Assembly: GCA_964633205.1 (NCBI GenBank)
Contig: CAZWFN010000059.1
Location: 1-35,285, forward strand
Length of the DNA stretch: 35,285 nt
Reading direction: 5' to 3'
Origin: CAYVQE01 sp964633205
Lineage (GTDB): Bacteria > Myxococcota > B64-G9
Part shown: piece after piece, positions 6,947 through 15,439 of the stretch
Position numbering within the stretch: position 1 is the stretch's first letter
Layout: each line of letters opens with the position of its first letter
Program-made: the position numbers and the translations under genes
The notes under the pieces: model-generated
Told to the model about the DNA's origin: nothing
The model's database searches: none
The model's input: only the letters and a program-made list of their open reading frames with translations

Positions 6947-9900
6947 ACCAGGGCGGCCCGGACACGGCGAGCGCGCCGCCGCCTCCGGTCGGGGCGGTGC
7001 TGGTGGTCGGCGGCGGCATCGCCGGCATGCAGGCGTCGCTGGATCTGGCCGAGGCGGGCTTCAAGGTCTACCTGGTAGAGGCCCTGTCGGCCATCGGCGG
7101 CAAGATGGCCCAGCTGGACAAGACCTTCCCCACCAACGACTGCTCCATGTGCATCGTCTCGCCCAAGCTGGTCGAGGTGGGCCGCCATCCCAACATCGAC
7201 ATCCTGACCGAGACCCGGCTCGAGGCGGTCGACGGCCAGGTGGGCCGCTTCCGCGCCCGGCTGACCCGGCGGCCGCGCTACATCCGCACCGACCAGTGCA
7301 CCGGCTGCGGCCAGTGCGCCGAGGTCTGCCCGGTCGAGCTGGCCGATGCCCACAACCTGGGCCTGAGCCTGCGCCGCGCCGCGTTCAAGCTCTATCCCCA
7401 GGCCATCCCGGGCGCTTTCGCCATCGACAAGGCCGGCCGCGCCCCGTGCAAGGCCGCCTGCCCGGCGCATATCAGCGTGCAGGGCTACGTAGCCCTGATC
7501 GCCGCCGGACGCCACGCCGAGGCGCTGGCCTTGATCCGGCGCGACAACCCCTTCCCCTCCGTCTGCGGCCGCGTCTGCCCGGCGCCCTGCGAGGCCGCCT
7601 GCGCCCGCGGCGGCGTCGACGAGGCCTTGGCCATCCGCCAGCTCAAGCGCTTCGTGGCCGACTACGAGATGCGCGCCGGGCCGCCGGCGCTCGAGCCGCC
7701 GGCGGCCGAGCGGCCCGAGCGGGTGGCCGTGGTCGGCGGCGGCCCCTCGGGCCTGACCGCCGCCCAGCAGCTGCGCCTGGCGGGCTTCGGGGTCAAGGTC
7801 TACGAGGCCATGCCGCGGCTGGGCGGCATGCTGCGCTACGGCATCCCGGACTACCGCCTGCCGGCCGCGGTGCTGGAACGCGAGATCCAGGGCATCCTGG
7901 ATCTCGGCGTGGAGGTGGAGCACGGCCGGCGCTTCGGGGTCGATTTCGACATCGATTGGCTGCGGGCCGAGGGCTACGCCGCCGTCTACTTGGCCACCGG
8001 CGCCTGGACCCCGAGCCGGCTGCGCATCCCGGGCGAGGAGCTGGCCGGCGTCGAGCAGGGCATCGATTTTCTGGGCCGGGTCAACCGCGGCGAGCCGGTG
8101 GCTGTGGGCCGCCGGGTGCTGGTCATCGGCGGCGGCAACACCGCGGTGGACGCGGCCCGCACCGCGCTGCGCCTGGGCGCCGAGCAGGTCGGCCTGTGCT
8201 ACCGCCGCTCGCGCGAGGAGATGCCGGCGGCGGCCGAGGAGATCGAGGCGGCCGAAGCCGAGGGGGTGGAGCTGCGCCTGCTGGCCGCGCCGGTCGCGTG
8301 TACCGGCGGAGCCGACGGGCTGAGCGCGGTGGAGCTGCAGCGCATGGAGCTGGGCGAACCCGACGCTTCCGGCCGGCGGCGGCCGGTGCCCATCGAAGGC
8401 GCCGTCGAACGGCTGCCGGTCGATACCCTGATCGCGGCCATCGGCCAGCAAGCCGAGCTGGACTGGCTGGAGCCGGACAGCGGCCGCGACGCGCCGCGGG
8501 TGGTCGAGCGCGGCTGGGAAGTGGCCGACCCGCTGACCATGGCCACCGACCGGCCGGGGGTCTTCGCCGGCGGCGACCTGGCCAGCGGGCCGGCCAGCGC
8601 CATCGAGGCCATCGCCGCCGGCAAGCGGGCGGCCGAGTCCATCCGGCGCCAGCTGGACGGGGAGGACCTGCGTGCCGGCCGCGAGGACGAGCCGCCGCTG
8701 GCCGAGCCGGACGCGGCCGCCGAGCGACCGGCCCTGGCCCGGCAGCGCCCGGCGCTGCTGGACGCGGCGTCGCGCTGCAGCGGCTTCGACGAGGTGGAGG
8801 CCTGCCTGACCGAGCAGCAGGCCGTGGCCGAGGCCGGCCGCTGCCTGGGCTGCGGCGTCTGCTGCGAGTGCTACCAGTGCGTCGCCGCCTGCGAGGCCGG
8901 CGCCGTCGACCACGCCATGCGCACCGAGGCGCTCGAGCTGGAGGTGGGCTCGGTGATCCTGGCGCCCGGCTACGAGCCTTTCCCGGGCGATGGCCGGCCG
9001 GAGCTGGGATACGGCCGCTACCGCAACGTGATCACCAACCTGGAGCTCGAACGGCTGCTGTCGGCCTCCGGGCCCAGCGAGGGCCACGTGCGGCGACCCT
9101 CGGACGGCCAGGCTCCGGGCAAGGTGGCCTTCATCCAGTGCGTGGGCTCGCGCGACAGCGCCTGCGAACGGGACTACTGCTCCTCGGTCTGCTGCATGGC
9201 GGCTACCAAGGAGGCGGTCATCGCCCGCGAGCACGACGAGCACATCGAGCCGAGCATCTTCTTCATCGACCTGCGCGCCTTCGGCAAGGGCTTCGACGAC
9301 TACGCCGAGCGGGCCCGTACGCAGCACGGCGTGCGTTATGTGCGCGCCATGGTCAGCCGGGTGATCGAGGATCCGGTCAGCGACAACCTGTGGCTGCGCT
9401 ATGTCGACGAGGCCGGCCAGCGGCAGCAGGAGGAGTTCGAGCTGGTGGTGCTGTCGGTCGGCCTGCAGGTGCCGGCGGCCACCCGCGCGTTGGCCGAGCG
9501 GCTGGGCGTGGAGCTGGATCGCTTCGGCTTCGCCAGGACCGCGGGCTTCGATCCGCTGGCCAGCAGCCGGCCCGGGATCTTCGTCTGCGGCGTGTTCCGC
9601 GAGCCCAAGGACATCCCGGAGACGGTGGCCGAGGCCAGCGGCGCCGCCGGTGCCGCCGGCGGCCGGCTGGCCGGCGCCCGCAACAGCCTGGTCAGCCGCG
9701 AGGCGCTGCCGCCCGAGCGCCCGCTGGACGGCGACGCCGGGCTGCGCATCGGCGTGTTCGTCTGCCACTGCGGCATCAACATCTCGGCCATCGTGGACGT
9801 GGGCCACTTGGCCGCCAGCGCCCGCGAGCTGCCCGGGGTGGTCTACGCCGAGGACTGGCTCTACACCTGCTCGCAGGACACCCAGGACGCCATGCGCCGC

Positions 9901-11436
9901 ATCATCGACGAGCAGCGGCTGAACCGGGTGGTGGTGGCGTCGTGTTCGCCGCGCACCCACGAGCCGCTGTTCCAGCAGACCCTGGCCCAGGCCGGGCTGA
10001 ACAAGTACCTGTTCGAGATGGCCAACATCCGCGACCAGTGCTCCTGGGTGCACCGCAGCGACAAGGCGCGGGCGACCGCCAAGGCCGAGCGGCTGCTGCG
10101 CATGGCGGTGGCCAAGGTGGCCCGCGCCGAGCCGCTCGAGGAGCACTCCTTCGCGGTCGAGCAGAGCCTGCTGGTCATCGGCGGCGGGCTGGCCGGCATG
10201 TGCGCCGCGCTGGCCGCGGCCGAGCAGGGCTTTCGGGTGACCCTGGTCGAGCGCCGCCAGGCGCTGGGCGGCTGCGCCCGCGATCTGCGTCGCGGGCTGG
10301 ACGGCCGGCCGGTGCTGGACTTCCTGCGCGACCTGGAACGCCGGCTGCGCAGCCACCCGCGGGTGCGGCTGCACACCGGCAGCGAGGTGGTGGCCCACGA
10401 CGGCTTCATCGGCAACTTCTCCAGCGAGATCATGACCCCGGCCGGCACCGCGCGCACCGTCGCCCACGGCGCCACCCTGCTGGCCAGCGGCGGCCGCCAG
10501 CACCGGCCCGCGCTGTTCGGCCTGGGCGAGCACGAAAGGGTGCTGACCCAGACCGACTTCGAGCAGCGCCTCCACGATGCGGCCGGGATGGAGGCCCGCC
10601 ACGTGGTCATGATCCAGTGCGTCGGCTCGCGCGATGAAGCGCGGCCCTTCTGCTCCCGGGTGTGCTGCAACCAGGCCATCAAGAACGCCGCCGCCTTCAA
10701 GCACCGCTACCCGCAGGCGCGGGTGGACGTGCTCTACCGCGACGTGCGCGCCTACGGGCTGGCCGAGCTGGCCTACCGGGCCGCCCGCCGGGCCGGGGTC
10801 AACTTCGTGCGCTACCACCCCGAGGACAACCCGCCGCAGGTCGACCTCGGCGGCGCCGGGCTCCGCGTCGAGCTAGACGATCCGTCCATCGGCCGCCGGC
10901 TGGCGCTGGAGCCCGACCTGCTGGTGCTGTCGACCGGCATCGAGGCGGTGGCCGACGAGGAGCTGGGCGCCATGCTGCGGGTGCCGCGCAACGCCGACGG
11001 CTTCTTCATCGAGGCCCACGCCAAGCTGCGGCCGGTGGATTTCGCCTCCGACGGCGTGTTCCTGGCCGGGCTGGCCCATGGCCCCAAGTCCATCCCGGAG
11101 ACCATCGCCCAGGCCAGCGCGGCGGTGGCCCGGGCGGCCACCGTGCTGGCCAAGGACGAGCTGCGCATGTCCGGGGTGGTCTCCCAGGTGGTGCGGCCCG
11201 AGGACTGCGCTGTCTGTCTGACCTGCGTGCGGGCCTGTCCCTTCGGGGTGCCCGTCGTCAACGAGGATCACGTGGCCGAGATCAACGCGGCCACCTGCCA
11301 GGGCTGCGGCATCTGTGTGGCCGAGTGCCCGGGCCAGGCCATCGAGCTCGGCCACTACCAGAGCGCCGGCCTGCTGGCCAAGGTCGATGCCCTGCTGGTC
11401 GACCGGCCGGGTGAGGAGGAGAGGAGCCATGGGTGA
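6943..11436 (+). CDS. hdrA: Giant HdrA flavoprotein: tandem HdrA units with nested GltD-type NAD(P)H module
   Basis: The GTG start (GTGA overlap with the hdrB stop) gives 1,497 residues; soluble HdrAs are typically about 650-1,000. HdrA unit 1 has an FAD Rossmann motif at 19-46 and CTGCGQCAEVCP at 119-130. This unit is interrupted at about 169-575 by a GltD/NfnB-like module: cysteine-rich N-terminus (169-220), FAD motif VAVVGGGPSG (261-270), NAD(P)H motif VLVIGGGNTAVDAARTA (392-408). It resumes with CLGCGVCCECYQCVAAC (634-650), IQCVGSRD (731-738) and CSSVCC. HdrA unit 2 starts at about 934 with CHCGINI (941-947), then an FAD motif at 1077-1085, IQCVGSRD, and two ferredoxin clusters (1422-1432, 1452-1462). 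It probably carries several flavins and many clusters, and could bifurcate electrons from NAD(P)H. HdrA family membership is certain; the bifurcation role is inference. Confidence 0.93.
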   Translation: MNQGGPDTASAPPPPVGAVLVVGGGIAGMQASLDLAEAGFKVYLVEALSAIGGKMAQLDKTFPTNDCSMCIVSPKLVEVGRHPNIDILTETRLEAVDGQVGRFRARLTRRPRYIRTDQCTGCGQCAEVCPVELADAHNLGLSLRRAAFKLYPQAIPGAFAIDKAGRAPCKAACPAHISVQGYVALIAAGRHAEALALIRRDNPFPSVCGRVCPAPCEAACARGGVDEALAIRQLKRFVADYEMRAGPPALEPPAAERPERVAVVGGGPSGLTAAQQLRLAGFGVKVYEAMPRLGGMLRYGIPDYRLPAAVLEREIQGILDLGVEVEHGRRFGVDFDIDWLRAEGYAAVYLATGAWTPSRLRIPGEELAGVEQGIDFLGRVNRGEPVAVGRRVLVIGGGNTAVDAARTALRLGAEQVGLCYRRSREEMPAAAEEIEAAEAEGVELRLLAAPVACTGGADGLSAVELQRMELGEPDASGRRRPVPIEGAVERLPVDTLIAAIGQQAELDWLEPDSGRDAPRVVERGWEVADPLTMATDRPGVFAGGDLASGPASAIEAIAAGKRAAESIRRQLDGEDLRAGREDEPPLAEPDAAAERPALARQRPALLDAASRCSGFDEVEACLTEQQAVAEAGRCLGCGVCCECYQCVAACEAGAVDHAMRTEALELEVGSVILAPGYEPFPGDGRPELGYGRYRNVITNLELERLLSASGPSEGHVRRPSDGQAPGKVAFIQCVGSRDSACERDYCSSVCCMAATKEAVIAREHDEHIEPSIFFIDLRAFGKGFDDYAERARTQHGVRYVRAMVSRVIEDPVSDNLWLRYVDEAGQRQQEEFELVVLSVGLQVPAATRALAERLGVELDRFGFARTAGFDPLASSRPGIFVCGVFREPKDIPETVAEASGAAGAAGGRLAGARNSLVSREALPPERPLDGDAGLRIGVFVCHCGINISAIVDVGHLAASARELPGVVYAEDWLYTCSQDTQDAMRRIIDEQRLNRVVVASCSPRTHEPLFQQTLAQAGLNKYLFEMANIRDQCSWVHRSDKARATAKAERLLRMAVAKVARAEPLEEHSFAVEQSLLVIGGGLAGMCAALAAAEQGFRVTLVERRQALGGCARDLRRGLDGRPVLDFLRDLERRLRSHPRVRLHTGSEVVAHDGFIGNFSSEIMTPAGTARTVAHGATLLASGGRQHRPALFGLGEHERVLTQTDFEQRLHDAAGMEARHVVMIQCVGSRDEARPFCSRVCCNQAIKNAAAFKHRYPQARVDVLYRDVRAYGLAELAYRAARRAGVNFVRYHPEDNPPQVDLGGAGLRVELDDPSIGRRLALEPDLLVLSTGIEAVADEELGAMLRVPRNADGFFIEAHAKLRPVDFASDGVFLAGLAHGPKSIPETIAQASAAVARAATVLAKDELRMSGVVSQVVRPEDCAVCLTCVRACPFGVPVVNEDHVAEINAATCQGCGICVAECPGQAIELGHYQSAGLLAKVDALLVDRPGEEERSHG

Positions 11437-11872
11437 GTTCGTGCCCGCGGTGATCCTGTTCTGCTGCCGGTACTGAGCGTACACCGCCGCCGACCTGGCA
11501 GGTTCGGAGCGACGCTCGTACCCCGACAGCACCACCATCGTGCTGGTGCCCTGCACCGGCCGGGTGGACGAGGCCCTGATGCTGCGCGCCTTCGAGCGCG
11601 GCGCCGACGGGGTGCTGGTGGTCGGCTGCCTGGAGGGCGACTGCCACTTCCAGGTGGGCAATCTGCGGGCGCGCAAGCGGGTGGCGCGGGTGGCCGGCCT
11701 GCTGGAAGCGGCCGGGGTCGGCGGCCAGCGGATCCGGATGGTCAACCTGAGCGCCGGCGAGGGCGCCAAGTTCGTGCGCCACGCCGAGGAGATGGTGGAG
11801 CACATCACCGCGCTGGGGCCCAGCCCGATCGCGCGATCGGCGTCGGACCGGCGGCTGGAGGGGGCGACATGA
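11429..11872 (+). CDS. mvhD: MvhD/FrhD-type [2Fe-2S] subunit, selenoprotein (UGA codon 16)
   Basis: The frame starts at ATG 11429 after a strong AGGAGGAGAGGAG Shine-Dalgarno, overlapping the hdrA stop by 8 bp. It runs 147 residues to 11872 if the single in-frame TGA at 11474-11476 is read through. MvhD proteins have an N-terminal pattern like FCCNWCSYAGADLAG. Here it reads FCCRY-TGA-AYTAADLAG, so UGA sits exactly at a conserved Cys. The other family residues are present (Cys12, Cys13, Cys42, Cys67, Cys72 in VGCLEGDCHF). Selenocysteine is known in this family (methanococcal VhuD and some deltaproteobacterial FrhD-like proteins). A SECIS-like hairpin follows. The subunit passes electrons to HdrA. 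Without recoding only a 15-residue peptide would be made. Confidence 0.88.
11475..11517 (+). promoter_or_regulatory. Candidate bacterial SECIS element in mvhD
   Basis: The RNA just after the UGA can fold into an outer stem GAGCGT (11475-11480) with ACGCTC (11512-11517). An upper 7-bp stem pairs 11490-11496 with 11500-11507, with one bulged U at 11504. The three-base apical loop GGC (11497-11499) begins 21 nt after the UGA. A short apical loop with G in its first two positions, about 16-37 nt from the UGA, is what bacterial SelB-binding SECIS hairpins show. The fold was judged by eye. Confidence 0.6.
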
Positions 11873-12537
11873 TCATCGGCGAGGCCAAACCCTTGGACGA
11901 GATGCTGGAGATGCTGGAGCCCTTCGACGACATCGTGCTGGCCGGCTGCAACGGCTGCGTGACGGTCTGTCGGGCCGGGGGGCAGAAGGAGGTGGCGGTG
12001 CTGGCCTCGGCCCTGCGGCTGGCCCGCGAGACGGCCGGCCGCCCCATCGCCATCCGCGAGGAGACCCTGGAGCGCCAGTGCGATCCGGAGTACGTCGAGC
12101 GCCTGCGTCCCACCCTGGCCGAGCACCAGGCGCTGCTGTCCATCGCCTGCGGCGCCGGGGTGCAGTTCTTGGCGGAGAAGTACCCGCGCATCCCCATGCT
12201 GCCCGGCATCGACACCCGCTTCATCGGCGTGACCGAGCGCCAGGGCGAGTGGACCGAACGCTGCCAGGCATGCGGCAGCTGCGTGCTGCACCTGACCGGC
12301 GGCATCTGCCCGGTCAGCCGCTGCTCCAAATCCATCTTCCACGGCCCCTGCGGCGGCTCGGTCGACGGCCATTGCGAGATCGACGCCGCGGTGGCCTGCG
12401 GCTGGCAGCTGATCATCGACCGGCTGGAGGCGCTGGGCCGGCTCGACCAGTACGAGCGCCTGCAGCCGATGAAGAACTGGCGCACCAGCCGCGACGGCGG
12501 ACCGCGGCGGGTGCTGCGCGAGGATCTGGTCGAATGA
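11869..12537 (+). CDS. metV: MetV, zinc/iron-sulfur partner of methylenetetrahydrofolate reductase
   Basis: The protein has 222 residues. It matches the MetV (MTHFR C-terminal-like) family by its N-terminal Cys27-Cys30-Cys34 set (AGCNGCVTVC) and a dense C-terminal group: CQACGSCVLHLTGGICPVSR, then RCSKSIFHGPCGGSVDGHCE (Cys132, 135, 138, 147, 152, 161, 169). MetV binds MetF and connects its FAD to external electron donors through Fe-S clusters. The start overlaps the mvhD stop as ATGA and the stop overlaps metF the same way. MvhD-MetV-MetF order fits direct electron transfer from the Hdr complex to MetF. Confidence 0.93.
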   Translation: MIIGEAKPLDEMLEMLEPFDDIVLAGCNGCVTVCRAGGQKEVAVLASALRLARETAGRPIAIREETLERQCDPEYVERLRPTLAEHQALLSIACGAGVQFLAEKYPRIPMLPGIDTRFIGVTERQGEWTERCQACGSCVLHLTGGICPVSRCSKSIFHGPCGGSVDGHCEIDAAVACGWQLIIDRLEALGRLDQYERLQPMKNWRTSRDGGPRRVLREDLVE

Positions 12538-13481
12538 GCGCGACGGCCCAAGACATGAAGTCCGGCAGCAATCTGGAGCGGGTGTTGGCCGCGGGCCACT
12601 TCGCGGTCACCGCCGAGTGCGGCCCGCCGCGCGGCGCCGACGCCGACGAGGTGCGCAAGAAGATCGGCTTCATCCAGGGCAATGTCGACGCCTGCAACGT
12701 CACCGACAACCAGACCTCGGTGGTGCGCATGAGCTCGCTGGCCGGCTGTCTGCTGTTGGCCGAGGCCGGAGTGGAGCCGCTGATGCAGATGGTCACCCGC
12801 GACCGCAACCGCATCGCGCTGCAGTCCGACGTGCTGGGCGCCGCCGCGCTGGGGGTGCGCAACCTGCTGTGCCTCAGCGGTGACCACCAGACCTTCGGCG
12901 ACGACGCGGAGGCCAAGAACGTCCACGACATCGATTCCATCCAACTGCTGGCGCTGCTGCGCCGGCTGCGCGACGAGGGCACCTTCCCCTCGGGCAAGGA
13001 GCTCAAGGGCCGGCCGGCGCTGTTTTTGGGCTGCGCGGTCAACCCCTTCGCCGATCCCTACGCCATCCGGGTGCCGCGGCTGGCGCTCAAAGTGCAAGCC
13101 GGGGCCTCTTTCGTCCAGACCCAGTGCATCTTCAATCTGGACAAGTTCAAGCGATACATGGCCGACGTGTGCCGGCGCGGGTTGCACCAGCAGGTGGCCG
13201 TGCTGGCCGGGGTGACGCCCTTCAAGTCGGCCGGCATGGCCAAGTTCATGAAGAAGAACGTGGCCGGGATGGACATCCCGGACGCCATGGTCGAGCGCAT
13301 CGCGGCCAAGGACAAGAAGGAGCAGGCGGCCGAGGGCATCACCATGGCCGTCGAGCTGATCGAGCAGCTGCGCCAGATCGAGGGCGTGGCCGGGGTGCAC
13401 ATCATGGCCATCGAGTGGGAGCGCAAGCTGCCCGAGATCGCCGAACGGGCGGGCCTGTTGCCGCGCCCGGCGATGGATTGA
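12534..13481 (+). CDS. metF: Methylenetetrahydrofolate reductase catalytic subunit
   Basis: The protein has 315 residues and the MetF TIM barrel. TAECGPPRG places the catalytic Glu at residue 28, CNVTDNQTSVVRMSS includes the folate-contacting Asp58, and VTRDRNRIALQSD and LCLSGDH line the flavin site. It reduces methylene-H4folate to methyl-H4folate, the last methyl-branch step before the corrinoid protein in the Wood-Ljungdahl pathway. With MetV next to it, it belongs to the MetVF type rather than the NAD(P)H-binding MTHFR type. The ATG overlaps the metV stop. No acetyl-CoA synthase genes are in this window, so it could run reductively or oxidatively. Confidence 0.94.
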   Translation: MSATAQDMKSGSNLERVLAAGHFAVTAECGPPRGADADEVRKKIGFIQGNVDACNVTDNQTSVVRMSSLAGCLLLAEAGVEPLMQMVTRDRNRIALQSDVLGAAALGVRNLLCLSGDHQTFGDDAEAKNVHDIDSIQLLALLRRLRDEGTFPSGKELKGRPALFLGCAVNPFADPYAIRVPRLALKVQAGASFVQTQCIFNLDKFKRYMADVCRRGLHQQVAVLAGVTPFKSAGMAKFMKKNVAGMDIPDAMVERIAAKDKKEQAAEGITMAVELIEQLRQIEGVAGVHIMAIEWERKLPEIAERAGLLPRPAMD

Positions 13482-13525
13482 GTTCAACCCGAGCGAGCGC
13501 CGACGGCGCGCACAAAGGAGCGACG

Positions 13526-13909
13526 ATGAGTCAGAAAAAAGTATTCTTGGTGGACGATGATCCGGACTTCGTGGACGCGGTCCGCGCGGTGGTCGAGGGA
13601 GCCGGCTATGCCTGCGAGGTGGCCTACGACGGCCAGGAGTGCATGGAGCGGGTCGGCGAGGTCAAGCCCGACATCATCATCCTGGACGTGATGATGCCCG
13701 AGATGGACGGCAACGAGGCCGCCAAGGCGCTGAAGCAGAACCCGGATACGGCCGAGATCCCGATCATCCTGCTGACCGCGGTCGCCTCGCGGGTCACCTC
13801 CAGCACTTACTCGCACCGCGACATGCTGGAGAGCGAGGCCGAGGACTACATCCCCAAGCCGGTCGAGCCCGAGGTGTTGCTGGGCCGCATACAGGACTGG
13901 CTCAAGTAG
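13526..13909 (+). CDS. Stand-alone response regulator receiver protein
   Basis: The protein has 127 residues and is only a CheY-like receiver: acidic DDD at 10-12, phospho-acceptor Asp54 in IIILDVMMPEMDG, LLTA and PKPVEP with the conserved Lys. It has no output domain, so it probably acts by protein contact or as a phosphorelay intermediate. AAAGGAG at 13514-13520 precedes the ATG at 13526. It lies 44 bp after metF and 27 bp before the receiver-kinase, in the same orientation, so it is very likely in the hdr/met operon. Confidence 0.93.
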   Translation: MSQKKVFLVDDDPDFVDAVRAVVEGAGYACEVAYDGQECMERVGEVKPDIIILDVMMPEMDGNEAAKALKQNPDTAEIPIILLTAVASRVTSSTYSHRDMLESEAEDYIPKPVEPEVLLGRIQDWLK

Positions 13910-13936
13910 CCGGCGACCGGGGGCGGGAGAGCGGCC

Positions 13937-15424
13937 ATGGCCGAGGCGCAGCCCATTCGCATCCTGCTGGTCGACGACGAGCGGGTCATCCGGGAGGGCT
14001 GCGAGCGGGCCCTGGCCTGTGACGAGTACACCATCGACAAGGCGGCCGACGGCGCGCAGGGTATCGAGCGCATGCAGGCGCAGGCTTACGACATGGTGCT
14101 GCTCGACCTGATGATGCCCGGCATGGACGGCTTCGCCGTGCTGGAGTGGATCCGGGCCCATCAGCCCGAGACCATCGTCATCGTGGTCACCGGCTTCGCC
14201 ACCGTGGCCAAGGCGGTCGAGGCCATGAAGCAGGGGGCCTTCGACTTCGTGGGCAAGCCCTTCACCCCCGACTACATCCGGCTGGTGGTGCGCCGGGCCA
14301 TCGAGAAGAAGCAGCTGGTCAGCGAGGCGGCCCGGCTGCGCGAGGAGAAGGCGCTCGACAGCCTGGCCATCGCCCGCGAGCAGAGCCGGCTGAAGACGGT
14401 CTTCGCCTGCATGGAAGAGGCCATCCTGGTCACCGACCCTGAGGGGGTGGTGGTGCTGCACAACCCGGCCGCCATCCGCATGCTGGACATCCAGACCGAC
14501 CCGGTGGTGGGCAAGCCGCTGGGCGAGTCGGTGCGCGACGCCAGCATGCAGGCCATGGTGGCCGAGGCGGTGGGCAAGCTGGCCGCGGTGACGCGCGAGT
14601 TCGCCCCGGGGGCCATCTCGCGGCTGTACCTGCGGGCACACTGCGCGCCGGTGGCCACGCAGGCGGGCAAGGTGCTGGGTTCGGTGACCGTGTTCGAGGA
14701 CATCAGCGCCCACAAGCAGATCGACCAGCACAAGAACGAGTTCGTGGCCATGGTGGCCCACGACCTGCGCGCGCCGCTGGCGGCCGTGGTGCAGACCGTC
14801 TACGCCATCCGGGCCTGTCCGGCCGATGACCTGGAGCGCCGCGAGCAGCTGTTGGAGCGCATCGCGGTGCGGCTCAAGGACCAGCTGCAGATGATCGAGA
14901 ACCTGCTGTCGCTGTCGCGGCTGGAGACCGGTGCCCTGGTGTTGCACCTGGAGCCGGCCTGCTGCGCCGAGCTGGTCGACGAGGTGCTGGAGGTGGTGCG
15001 GCCCAAGGCCGAGGCCAGGTGCATACAGCTCGAGGATCGGGCCGCGGCGGCGGACTGGTGGATGGCGGTGGACCGCGACCAGATGCGCATGGTGTTGACC
15101 AACCTGGTCGACAACGCCATCAAGTACAGCCCCGACGGCGGCCGGGTGACGGTGGCCGCCCGCCAGGCCAACGGCCTGGCGCGGCTGATCGTGGAGGACA
15201 CCGGCATGGGCATCCCGGCCGAGGACCTGCCGCGCATCTTCGACCGTTTCTACCGCGTCAAGGGCAAGGCCACCCGCGGCATCACCGGCTCGGGCCTGGG
15301 CCTGTCGCTGGTCAAGCGCGTGGTCGAGGCCCACAACGGCTCGGTGGCGGTGGAATCCGAGCTCCAGCGCGGCACCCGTTTCACCCTCAACCTGCCCCTG
15401 GCCGACCCGCCGGCCGAGGCCTGA
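13937..15424 (+). CDS. Receiver-PAS-histidine kinase
   Basis: The protein has 495 residues. An N-terminal receiver (1-125) has Asp57 in LLDLMMPGMDG and VTGFATVAKAV. A helical linker and a PAS-type domain (about 150-255) follow. HisKA carries HKNEFVAMVAHDLRAPL with His275, and HATPase_c has NLVDNAIKYSPDGG, EDTGMGIPAEDLPRIFDRFY and SGLGLSLVKRVV. Receiver-first kinases usually sit in the middle of phosphorelays. No membrane segment is visible. It is the last gene of the operon. Together with the operon's first kinase and the lone receiver it could form a complete relay tuned to the Hdr/MetVF complex, but the signal and output are unknown. Confidence 0.93.
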   Translation: MAEAQPIRILLVDDERVIREGCERALACDEYTIDKAADGAQGIERMQAQAYDMVLLDLMMPGMDGFAVLEWIRAHQPETIVIVVTGFATVAKAVEAMKQGAFDFVGKPFTPDYIRLVVRRAIEKKQLVSEAARLREEKALDSLAIAREQSRLKTVFACMEEAILVTDPEGVVVLHNPAAIRMLDIQTDPVVGKPLGESVRDASMQAMVAEAVGKLAAVTREFAPGAISRLYLRAHCAPVATQAGKVLGSVTVFEDISAHKQIDQHKNEFVAMVAHDLRAPLAAVVQTVYAIRACPADDLERREQLLERIAVRLKDQLQMIENLLSLSRLETGALVLHLEPACCAELVDEVLEVVRPKAEARCIQLEDRAAAADWWMAVDRDQMRMVLTNLVDNAIKYSPDGGRVTVAARQANGLARLIVEDTGMGIPAEDLPRIFDRFYRVKGKATRGITGSGLGLSLVKRVVEAHNGSVAVESELQRGTRFTLNLPLADPPAEA

Positions 15425-15439
15425 GCCGCAGCGCCCGCG

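Noticed and set aside
6520..10818. Very long antisense open frame (1,432 codons) opposite hdrA
   Set aside because: Gly/Gln/His/Ala-rich translation with no family motif; a shadow of the GC-rich hdrA codons, which have clear flavin and Fe-S motifs.
11540..11872. MvhD starting at an internal GTG after the UGA
   Set aside because: It would lose the conserved N-terminal metal-binding segment and the strong Shine-Dalgarno at 11415-11426; recoding explains the data better.
13497..13509. Hairpin GCGCC-GAC-GGCGC between metF and the response regulator
   Set aside because: Five-bp stem without T-tract, common by chance at this GC; not enough for a terminator or attenuator.
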